From Methanoculleus sp. (GTDB lineage: Archaea > Halobacteriota > Methanomicrobia > Methanomicrobiales > Methanoculleaceae): DNA of 11,668 bases. The stretch spans positions 1 through 11,668 of the forward strand of contig JALNXI010000037.1 of the NCBI GenBank assembly GCA_023230425.1, in the 5' to 3' direction. The position numbers and the translations under genes are program-made. Positions 5,202 through 11,668 of this stretch are shown in pieces. Numbering within the stretch: the stretch's first letter is position 1; each line of letters starts with the position of its first letter. The notes beneath the pieces are model-generated. The model saw nothing but the letters and a program-made list of their open reading frames with translations, ran no database searches and was not told where the DNA came from.

Positions 5202-8168
5202 TTATGCGAGCCGGATATACGCTTTTTGCCGTTCTCCGACCCGGATCGGGGGGAAGAGCACTCTCGCATCGGGCGCGTCGTCCGCTGAGGCGCGTACCCG
5301 GACCCGGTACTCCCCGGGTGGGAGGTTCCTGACGTCAAGGGTGGTAGCGCCCCCGGTCGCGGTGCTGCCTGCGGTCAGTGTGTCGAACCGCACCCAGGAG
5401 AGGCCGCCGTCGTTTGAGTACTCCGCAGTCTCGGTCACGGTTCCCGCCCCGGTGTACGAGAGGTCCCAGGCGGCGGTGAGGAACTCCAGCGCCGGTTCTG
5501 CGCAGGTGTAGCGCGGGTTTGAAAGCATGAGCATTTCAGAGCCGAGGCCCGTGTTGGTGAGGTCCAGCACGGCCGTGATGAAGGTGTCGGGAAGGTCAAG
5601 TGCGGCCGTTCCGTCGTTGAAGCGTATCTTTGATGCGGGCCCGAAGACGTTGATGTTGCCGTCGGTGAGTACTTTGAGACGGAACGTCGCCTCCCAGACC
5701 TGATCGAGGTGGACGGTGCCGATGTCGAAGCTCAGGGTGTGGTCGTCGTTCCAGTCGTCGGTCTGGTTGATGGTCCAGTTATGGATGATCGTATAGTTTC
5801 CCGTCTCGTTGTCAACCCAGCTCTCGATGGTGGTCGATATATTCGCCTTGTGGATGTAGGTGAAGACGCCTGAGCCATCCCGGTCTTCGTCGTTGACCCG
5901 GATCGTGCCGAAGTCGAGGGCCACCCGGGTATCGACGCCGGCCTCGGTCTTGAGGACGCCCGCGATACGCTTGTAGATATCGGTGAGTTCTTCGCCGCTC
6001 CCGGCATGCTCATAGAACCCATCGGTTGAGGTCGCAAGTATACGCATCGTCTCGTTGACTGTTGGACTGGGTTTATAGGCAAACGTGATGGTATAGAGTT
6101 TCACACCGTTGTCGCTGGCAAACCGGGACATGTTCTGGTTGGTGAACTCGCCGTCGGTGCATTTCCAATAACTCCATCGGGACTCTCTTTCAAGAGTTCC
6201 ACCAAGGCCATCGTAGTACCGATAGTTGTTGGGCTCCAAATCACTGCCGCTGAATTCATAGGCACCTGAAGAATTATCAGGATACCCCGTCCCGTGTCCA
6301 ATCGGGCTTCCATCCTTGTTCCAGTCGCCGTCGGTCATGATGACCACGGCTTTGACGGCGCCGGATTGCTCCTGGTTCTTCTGCATGAGGATCGCCTCAT
6401 AGATTGCCTGCCGTAACTGGGTTGCGCCATCCGCTGAAAGAGCGTTGATCTTTCTCTTCACTCTAGTGAAATTGTTTGTCAAATCCATCTCTTTTGACGT
6501 CTCAGAGGCAAACGAGATCAGGCCCACCCGGTCCCGGTCAGGGTCCATCTGGTCGATGAAGGTAGACGCCGCAGACTTTGCCAACGCCATCCTTGTCTTT
6601 GTCTCTCCTGTATCCTTGGTGCTCATACTCCCCGACCTATCGATCACCAGCACCACATCGATCGGGTCCGGCTGCATCGCATACCCATCCCCCTTCAGCC
6701 GGACGGTGACATCGGTCGTATTGTTCACCGCAACCGTCTGGTTGGAGACGCTCGTCTCCACGGAGAGGTAAGGGTAGTTCACCCAGGTCAGGAGAATATC
6801 CCGGCTGACATCCCCCCACGTCGCCCGGACGGTCGCCGTGCCCTTCGCGGCGGCCTGCTCTCCCGTCTTCGGCCGGGCAAACGACCCGGGGGTGAACCTG
6901 ACGATGGCGTACCCGTCCTCACCGGTCGTGGCTGTTGCCACGTTCTGTCCCTCCTCCTCAAGATAGGGGGCCCCGGTCGGGGTAGATCCACCGGTATCGA
7001 TCGAATCGGTATCGATGGTGAACGTCACCGTCTCCCCCGTGACCGGGTTCCCCTTGATATCCATCACCTTGGCCCGGAGTTCCGAGACGGAATCCGGGTT
7101 AACATCCCGGCTCGGCATCGACTGCGGGTTTGCCGAGAGGAGCATGTTCACCGGGTCGGTATGGATAAACTCGACGGTCCGTGATGCGGTCACGCTCGCG
7201 TTGTCAACAGCCGTCGCGGTGATGGTGATCCTGCCGGTGCTGTCCTTCGGGCCGTAGGTGAGGCAGGCGACGCCGGTGCCGTTCGTCGTCAGGACTGCGC
7301 CTTCTCCCGGAAGGGACGTGGCGATCCGGATGTCGCGGCCGGCCGCCGGGTTGCCCCAGGCGTCGAAGAGCCTGTAGGTCAGGGTGAAGGTGTTCTCCCC
7401 GTTCGCGGGCTGGTAGGGGTCCGGATCGGCATCCGGGCTGACCGAGATATCGATTTCGGCAGGAAGCCCGGTGGGCAGCCCGTGGACGGAGATGTAGCGG
7501 TCGAAGCCGCCCGGGAGGACGGTCATCCGGACGATGTTCTCACCGGCGGTGCGGCCGGTCGCAAGGTCCGCCCGGACAAATCCCGTGGCGTTGATCGTCC
7601 TCTCCAGTTCGCGCACCGGCGCCCCGCCGTCGCCGATAAAGGCGGCATCGTCACCGACCGAACCGACGCTGAACCGCACGGTCTCGGCGACCCTTCGATC
7701 GTCCACCGTGTTGCCGTGCCAGTCGGCAAGCCCTGCAACGATGGTGGTGCCGTCGCCCGCAGTCACTTCGGCGTCGTAGTGGAGGTATGCGATGCGGGAG
7801 GGCAGGCCATGGTCGATCTTCTGTTCAAACCGCGCCTCCACCGCCCCGGCACGAGCGGTTATAACGGCGACGCCGCTCGTCTTGTTGGCGGTGAACGTGG
7901 CGACGGCGGTCCCTGATGCACCGGTGGTGACGGTCGCCGGTGAGAGGCGGCCGTAGATCGGGTCGACGCCGAGCGCCACGGTGCGGTTGGCGAGCGGCGC
8001 CCCGCCCTCATCAAGCACCTGCACGGTTATTTTAGCCGAATCGGTCCCGTTCGCCACCAGCCAGTCGACATCACCCGAGAGGGTGATCCGCCCCGGGTCT
8101 GCCGCGCCCACTGCAGGAACGATCAGGCCGAGCAGGATCATGAGAGGGATTAATTTTTGTAAATTCAT
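5202..8168 (-). CDS. Secreted multi-Ig-like surface protein with intact von Willebrand A domain
   Basis: The product is 988 aa from the ATG at 8168. The open frame reaches 8243, but that start lies upstream of the TATA box, and residues 1-22 from 8168 form a clear signal peptide (MNLQKLIPLMILLGLIVPAV, cut near GA/AD). Four Ig-like segments follow (about 27-108, 122-230, 236-335, 338-470), resembling invasin/Big-type domains. The vWA domain spans about 503-735 with a full MIDAS: DRSGS (Asp510, Ser512, Ser514), Thr583 and Asp613 in MTDGDW, so metal-dependent ligand binding is expected. A beta-rich region (746-870) and a C-terminal Ig-like domain with LPPGEYRVRV (949-958) complete it. There are many N-glycosylation sequons and only three cysteines. 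No C-terminal membrane segment or PGF-CTERM-like tag is present, so the attachment mode is unknown. It is paralogous to the gene just upstream. The role is probably adhesion or cell-surface interaction; the ligand is unknown. Confidence 0.88.
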   Translation of the reverse strand: MNLQKLIPLMILLGLIVPAVGAADPGRITLSGDVDWLVANGTDSAKITVQVLDEGGAPLANRTVALGVDPIYGRLSPATVTTGASGTAVATFTANKTSGVAVITARAGAVEARFEQKIDHGLPSRIAYLHYDAEVTAGDGTTIVAGLADWHGNTVDDRRVAETVRFSVGSVGDDAAFIGDGGAPVRELERTINATGFVRADLATGRTAGENIVRMTVLPGGFDRYISVHGLPTGLPAEIDISVSPDADPDPYQPANGENTFTLTYRLFDAWGNPAAGRDIRIATSLPGEGAVLTTNGTGVACLTYGPKDSTGRITITATAVDNASVTASRTVEFIHTDPVNMLLSANPQSMPSRDVNPDSVSELRAKVMDIKGNPVTGETVTFTIDTDSIDTGGSTPTGAPYLEEEGQNVATATTGEDGYAIVRFTPGSFARPKTGEQAAAKGTATVRATWGDVSRDILLTWVNYPYLSVETSVSNQTVAVNNTTDVTVRLKGDGYAMQPDPIDVVLVIDRSGSMSTKDTGETKTRMALAKSAASTFIDQMDPDRDRVGLISFASETSKEMDLTNNFTRVKRKINALSADGATQLRQAIYEAILMQKNQEQSGAVKAVVIMTDGDWNKDGSPIGHGTGYPDNSSGAYEFSGSDLEPNNYRYYDGLGGTLERESRWSYWKCTDGEFTNQNMSRFASDNGVKLYTITFAYKPSPTVNETMRILATSTDGFYEHAGSGEELTDIYKRIAGVLKTEAGVDTRVALDFGTIRVNDEDRDGSGVFTYIHKANISTTIESWVDNETGNYTIIHNWTINQTDDWNDDHTLSFDIGTVHLDQVWEATFRLKVLTDGNINVFGPASKIRFNDGTAALDLPDTFITAVLDLTNTGLGSEMLMLSNPRYTCAEPALEFLTAAWDLSYTGAGTVTETAEYSNDGGLSWVRFDTLTAGSTATGGATTLDVRNLPPGEYRVRVRASADDAPDARVLFPPIRVGERQKAYIRLA

Positions 8169-8173
8169 ACCGA

Positions 8174-8191
8174 GATCAGAGTGCCCTGATC
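8174..8191. repeat. Inverted repeat at the predicted transcription start of the downstream vWA gene
   Basis: GATCAG (8174-8179) and CTGATC (8186-8191) are perfect 6-bp arms around a 6-nt spacer. It lies between the TATA box and the ATG and covers the predicted start site near 8177, which is typical of a repressor operator in archaea. Confidence 0.55.
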
Positions 8192-8198
8192 CCGCATC

Positions 8199-8209
8199 AT
8201 ATATATAAT
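8199..8209 (-). promoter_or_regulatory. TATA box of the downstream vWA protein gene
   Basis: ATTATATATAT on the minus strand. Its centre near 8204 predicts a start near 8177, about 9 nt before the ATG at 8168. No clear Shine-Dalgarno exists in that short leader. It shows the gene has its own promoter rather than depending on read-through from the upstream paralogue. Confidence 0.6.
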
Positions 8210-8359
8210 GATTCTCATTTGACTCTGCGCAGAAGGGCGCCATTAAAATCGACGATTTAGGCCTTGATTACCAATAACCCTGATTTTTGAAATCAATTTT
8301 TATTCAAAATTTTATAAACCCGTGACGTCTCACTACGTAACTGTCATATAACCGTTGCT

Positions 8360-8384
8360 TCACTTAATTATCACACATAAGTGA
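8360..8384. repeat. 7-bp inverted repeat in the AT-rich spacer
   Basis: TCACTTA (8360-8366) and TAAGTGA (8378-8384) pair perfectly around 11 nt. It lies about 190 bp upstream of the downstream gene's ATG. It may be a regulator site or a stem in an untranslated RNA; the function is unknown. Confidence 0.5.
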
Positions 8385-8518
8385 CCACAAAAAATGCAGA
8401 AATTTCCTCCAATATCTTGTTTCAAAGAGATTTTTTTGAATTTTAACTAAGAATAACATTTCCGGGTGTTGGGAGAGTTCCACGACAGTTAAATACAGGT
8501 TTGCGAGGATAACCCTGA

Positions 8519-8556
8519 GGGTGCCCGGGAGGGCGCCCGGCGCCGGCCCCGCACCC
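8519..8556 (-). terminator. GC-rich hairpin downstream of the upstream vWA gene
   Basis: On the minus strand GGGTGC and GCACCC form the outer stem. GGCGC and GCGCC form an inner stem with a CGG loop, and G-runs facing C-runs lie between them. It begins about 40 nt past the TGA at 8599-8597. No T-run follows directly, so it may be an mRNA 3'-end stabiliser rather than a classic terminator. Confidence 0.4.
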
Positions 8557-8559
8557 GGG

Positions 8560-8592
8560 CGGCCGCAGGAGGGAGGGGGACCCGGCCGCAGG
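8560..8592. repeat. Short direct repeat CGGCCGCAGG
   Basis: The 10-mer occurs at 8560-8569 and again at 8583-8592, 23 bp apart, between the GC-rich hairpin and the stop codon of the upstream vWA gene. In such GC-rich DNA this may be local slippage duplication. Confidence 0.5.
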
Positions 8593-8596
8593 GCGA

Positions 8597-11500
8597 TCAC
8601 TGGAGCCGGATGTAATCCTTCTGCTGGTTCCCGACCAGAATATGCCTGCAGATGTCCCAGGCATCCGGCGCATCCGGTGCGGTGGCGTAGACCTTGACCA
8701 CATATTCACCCGGGGGAAGGGTCCGGACGTCGAAGCAGGCCTCCATCGGGCTTACCCCGGGGAGGGACGTCCGGGTGCCGAGCGAGACCCAGGTGTATCC
8801 GCCATCGCCCGAGCAGGAGACATCCTGCACGGCCTCCGCCGTCCCGGTATAGTTCAGGTCCCAGGCGAGGGTAAGGAACTCGGTGGCCGGGGACGTGCAG
8901 TTGAGGTTGGTGACGCTGAGCGACCGGGCGTCCATGGTGGTGTTCTCCTCGCCGAACGCCGTGATGTAGACGCGAGGGAGCGGCACCCGGTCGTGGTCGT
9001 TGAAGGTGATGGTTGCGCCGTCCCCAAAGAGGCCGATCGTGCCCTCGGCGAGGACCCGGAGCCGGAAGGTCGCCTCCCAGGTTTGGTTGAGGCGGATGGT
9101 GCCAATATCGAAGTGAAGTTGTTTGTCCCGTTTCCAGTCGTTGATCTGGTTAATGGTATCATCATAGAGGACGTCGGTTCTGGTCTTGTTAAGAATATGG
9201 GTGGAAACCCCGGGTTCGGGGACGTAGTCGAAGATCTGCTCACCGGGGACGGGAGCGCTGTTCACCTCCACACTCTCGAAGGCGATGTCCATGGCAGTGT
9301 CGACACCGGCTTCGGTCATGAGCCTTTTAGCGATCGCTTCAAACGCCTGCTCGAGCATAACATGGTTGCTGGCAAAGAAGTACTCGCCACCGGACTCATT
9401 CGCCAGGAGGCGGGGAACATCCTCCTGCGCCTGGGACCCACTTCCCGTATAGTAGATCGGGAAGATCTGGATTCCCTTACTCGCCGCATACTTTGCCAGA
9501 TTCTGCTGCCCCCCGAGGTCATCGAACGGAATGTAATTCGTCGAATCCGGTCCGCAACTCTCCGGGTCAGTAACCGCAGATCCTCCGGCATCCGGCCCGA
9601 AGGGGCTACCATAATAACTGTACCGGCTCTGCATCAGGACGACGATCGCTCGCACGGAGTCCTCGCTAGTCGGGGGGGCTTCCTCCAGCGTTTTTATCGC
9701 CTTGTACAGCCCGTAGCGGAGCGGAGCGCTCGGATTACCCTCTTTACTGTTCTTCATCGGCACTACATTCCATAGGGAGTCGTGGATGGCAGGGGAGTTC
9801 CCCGGGGCCAGATCGTTCCGGAGATCGGCATAATCGTTGTACCAGATCTCGCCGTTCCCGGGATAGTGTTCCCGAACATAACCAGCATCATCACTTGGAT
9901 TCCCATCATCCCCCGCACCCTTGACCCAGGTATACTCCTTGGATTCGCTCCTCAGTTTCAGGATATCGACTTTGTTGCCTGCATATGGCGGGCATGTGGG
10001 TTTGTCGCCGTACAGCATGAGGCCGACACGGTTATTCTGCCAGCGACCGATATCGGTATCGATATACCAGGTGAAGTTTTCGGCTGCGGCACGGGCATAG
10101 ATCATCCGGTCATGCATACCACCCTCATCATTCAGGAGCATCCCCTCTCCCCGATCAAGGAGGATGACCACGTCGATGGGCGCATACCGGGGGATTGCCC
10201 AGCCGTCGCCCTTTAGCCTGATGGTGACATCGATTGTGTCGTTCACCGTAACCGTCTCCGGAGTGACATTCGTTGTGATGGCGAGGTAGGGGTAGTTCAC
10301 CCACGTGAGGGCGACAGAGCGCCTGACTTCCTTCCATGCCGCGACGACATTGCAGGTGCCGGTCGCGGTCGGACTGTAACCAGGGGCACGGTACTCGGTG
10401 GTGAACGCGCCGGGGGTGAACTCTACGGCCGCGATGCCGTGTGTATCGGTGGTGGCAGTCTCCCCGGAGAGCGACGGAGCCGCGGTTTGGTTAAAGCAGT
10501 TGTCCACGGCGACATTTTGTATCGAGAACCCGACCACCTCTCCTTCGACCGGGTTGCCGTACTGGTCGACAACCTTCGCCCGTATGACTATCGGGGCAGA
10601 GCCGAGCACGTCTCGGCTCGGCATCGCCTCGGGGCAGGTGGAGAGGAGGAGGTTCGTCGGTTCGCTGCTGACAAATGCAAGCGGCTGTGAGCGAGTAGCG
10701 GAGGTGTTGTCAACGGCAGTCGCCGTGATGGTGACACCGCCGGTCGTCTCCCGCGGACCGTAACTGACCTGTGCCTGACCATAGGTGTTTGTCGTCACCA
10801 GCGTCTCCTCTTCGCCGCTCACGTTCGTGGTGATCGCAAGCGCCTGTCCTGCGGACGGATTCCCGTACCCGTCGAGGAGCGTGTAGGTGAGGAGGAATCT
10901 CTCTTCCCCGTTGGCAATCACGCCGGGCGGGTCTCCCCCGGGCTGGACGTCGACCTCGATCGCACAGGGCTCTCCGTTTGCCACACCGCGTATCGTCAGG
11001 TAACGGTCGGGCAGCGGTTCGGGCGGGCTGACCAGGACGATGTTCTCGCCCGGCAGCGTGTCCACCCGGAATGTTACGGTGGCGTTCCCGGCCTCATCCA
11101 CACCGACATCGGCACAGCCGAGCGCCGCGTTCCCGGAGGGCGAGCCCACCGCGAAGCCCACGGTCTCGGCCGTGTTCCGGTTGTCAACCGGATTTCCGTA
11201 GCTGTCGACCATCCGGACGGCGATCTCTGTCGTCCCCCCGGCGGTCACCTCCGGCTCGTACCAGATGTTTTCGATCCGGTAGAGAGCCGCATGGTCGATC
11301 TGCTGCAGAAACGTCTTCGCCAGGACCAACACGCTCACTTCGTCGTTGTACGAGACGGTCACGACGATCGGGGCGGCTCCGGCGGCGGTCCCGGGGGTGA
11401 AGACCGCCGTCGCCATGCCGGTGGCGTCGGTCGTGGTGACGGCGGGCGTGATGCACCCAAAGGTGCCGTCCACCGCAAATTCAACCGTGGTTCTCCCGAC

Positions 11501-11668
11501 CAGGGTGCTCCTGGAGGTGCTGTTTGCGACCTGGACCGTGATGGTCGCGGCGTCACTGCTTCCCGCCGTCAGCCATTCGGTATCTGTGCCGATCGTAATC
11601 GTATCGGGTATCAGGGCGCCGGCCGGGACCGCAAGGAGGAGCAGCCCGGCGATGACTATGTACGCGCA
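8597..11668 (-). CDS. Secreted multi-Ig-like surface protein with degenerate vWA domain (first few codons off the right edge)
   Basis: The frame is open to the last base and encodes 1023 residues here. The first Met lies just beyond the window, because the visible N-terminus reads AYIVIAGLLLLAVPAGALI, a signal peptide lacking only its first few residues. Numbering from the first visible codon, Ig-like domains occupy about 23-125, 135-235, 236-340 and 342-465. The vWA-like domain spans about 498-780, followed by a beta-rich region and a C-terminal Ig-like domain with LPPGEYVVKV. It aligns along its length with the paralogue downstream (shared MPSRDV, TWVNYPYL, LKGDG, EAGVDT, QTWEATFRL-type blocks). 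The MIDAS is broken: DRGEG replaces DRSGS, the Thr loop reads NPSAPL, and TDG is replaced by MQSR. It has an insertion of about 65 aa and 12 cysteines in the mature part. No C-terminal anchor is visible. Confidence 0.87.
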   Translation of the reverse strand, partial: CAYIVIAGLLLLAVPAGALIPDTITIGTDTEWLTAGSSDAATITVQVANSTSRSTLVGRTTVEFAVDGTFGCITPAVTTTDATGMATAVFTPGTAAGAAPIVVTVSYNDEVSVLVLAKTFLQQIDHAALYRIENIWYEPEVTAGGTTEIAVRMVDSYGNPVDNRNTAETVGFAVGSPSGNAALGCADVGVDEAGNATVTFRVDTLPGENIVLVSPPEPLPDRYLTIRGVANGEPCAIEVDVQPGGDPPGVIANGEERFLLTYTLLDGYGNPSAGQALAITTNVSGEEETLVTTNTYGQAQVSYGPRETTGGVTITATAVDNTSATRSQPLAFVSSEPTNLLLSTCPEAMPSRDVLGSAPIVIRAKVVDQYGNPVEGEVVGFSIQNVAVDNCFNQTAAPSLSGETATTDTHGIAAVEFTPGAFTTEYRAPGYSPTATGTCNVVAAWKEVRRSVALTWVNYPYLAITTNVTPETVTVNDTIDVTIRLKGDGWAIPRYAPIDVVILLDRGEGMLLNDEGGMHDRMIYARAAAENFTWYIDTDIGRWQNNRVGLMLYGDKPTCPPYAGNKVDILKLRSESKEYTWVKGAGDDGNPSDDAGYVREHYPGNGEIWYNDYADLRNDLAPGNSPAIHDSLWNVVPMKNSKEGNPSAPLRYGLYKAIKTLEEAPPTSEDSVRAIVVLMQSRYSYYGSPFGPDAGGSAVTDPESCGPDSTNYIPFDDLGGQQNLAKYAASKGIQIFPIYYTGSGSQAQEDVPRLLANESGGEYFFASNHVMLEQAFEAIAKRLMTEAGVDTAMDIAFESVEVNSAPVPGEQIFDYVPEPGVSTHILNKTRTDVLYDDTINQINDWKRDKQLHFDIGTIRLNQTWEATFRLRVLAEGTIGLFGDGATITFNDHDRVPLPRVYITAFGEENTTMDARSLSVTNLNCTSPATEFLTLAWDLNYTGTAEAVQDVSCSGDGGYTWVSLGTRTSLPGVSPMEACFDVRTLPPGEYVVKVYATAPDAPDAWDICRHILVGNQQKDYIRLQ

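Larger units (their letters stand above)
8169..8596. other. 428-bp spacer between the two vWA protein genes
   Basis: No gene is recognisable here. Composition shifts sharply: by my count 50 of 180 bases are G or C at 8281-8460 (28%), against 53 of 60 at 8521-8580 (88%). The part near 8199 holds the promoter of the downstream gene. A second TATA-like run (TTTATAAAA on the minus strand, near 8310-8318) could be a distal promoter. A small AT hairpin (GATTT-TTG-AAATC) lies at 8282-8294, a 7-bp inverted repeat near 8360-8384, and a GC-rich hairpin near the upstream gene's stop. Confidence 0.7.

Noticed and set aside
1758..8168. A multicomponent FtsZ-like plus vWA membrane-remodelling system, as proposed for FtsZl1 neighbourhoods
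   Set aside because: The vWA proteins here are exported, lie on the opposite strand beyond nrpR, dut and a tRNA, and are large adhesin-like proteins. The FtsZ-like protein is cytoplasmic. Nearness alone does not support a shared system.
8169..8243. Start of the downstream vWA protein at 8243
   Set aside because: That region contains the TATA box and inverted repeat, and the added residues would sit in front of a clear signal peptide beginning at 8168.
8641..9775. 377-codon plus-strand open frame opposite the upstream vWA gene
   Set aside because: Long antisense frames are common in GC-rich genes. The translation is Gly/Asp/Val/Arg-rich without recognisable domains, and the minus-strand protein is clearly real.
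11471..11473. GTG at 11473 as the start of the upstream vWA protein
   Set aside because: The same frame continues open to the window edge and encodes a signal peptide and the first Ig-like domain, matching the paralogue's N-terminus.
1..11668. CRISPR arrays, insertion sequences or phage genes
   Set aside because: No regularly spaced repeats, transposase motifs, terminal inverted repeats or phage-type proteins were seen on either strand.

Overview
The window looks like chromosomal DNA of a methanogenic euryarchaeon, most likely of the order Methanomicrobiales (Methanoculleus-like; the genus is inferred from the sequence style only). The evidence is a complete mer (methylenetetrahydromethanopterin reductase), an NrpR-type nitrogen repressor, TATA-box promoters instead of bacterial -35/-10 pairs, GC-rich coding DNA, and an archaeal tRNA with no encoded CCA.

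Left part (1-3662). On the minus strand there is the N-terminal 74 codons of a GalT-like protein that runs off the left edge, then mer with a TTG start and a strong Shine-Dalgarno (SD) sequence. Divergent from mer across a 357-bp gap is a plus-strand non-canonical FtsZ/tubulin-superfamily protein. It has a GTPase-like core of about 370 residues and a low-complexity C-terminal tail of about 260 residues.

Middle part (3646-5201). A short minus-strand operon encodes a small dUTPase/dCTP-deaminase-fold protein followed, with an ATGA overlap, by NrpR. The 3' end of nrpR overlaps the 3' end of the FtsZ-like gene by 17 bp. A tRNA-Arg(TCG) is divergent from the dUTPase gene, and one near-palindromic TATA element is correctly placed to drive both.

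Right part (5202-11668). Two large secreted surface proteins lie in tandem on the minus strand. They share one architecture: signal peptide, several invasin/Big-type Ig-like domains, a von Willebrand A (vWA) domain, a beta-rich region and a C-terminal Ig-like domain. The downstream copy is complete (988 aa) and keeps an intact metal site (MIDAS). The upstream copy lacks only its first few codons at the right edge. It has lost every recognisable MIDAS ligand except the first Asp, has a long vWA insertion, and has about four times as many cysteines. The 428-bp spacer between them swings from about 28% to about 88% GC and holds the promoter of the downstream copy, a GC-rich hairpin and inverted repeats.

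The genes form no single pathway. The most interesting parts are the metal-competent/metal-dead surface-protein pair, the divergent FtsZ-like protein with its motif-bearing tail, and the dut-nrpR coupling.
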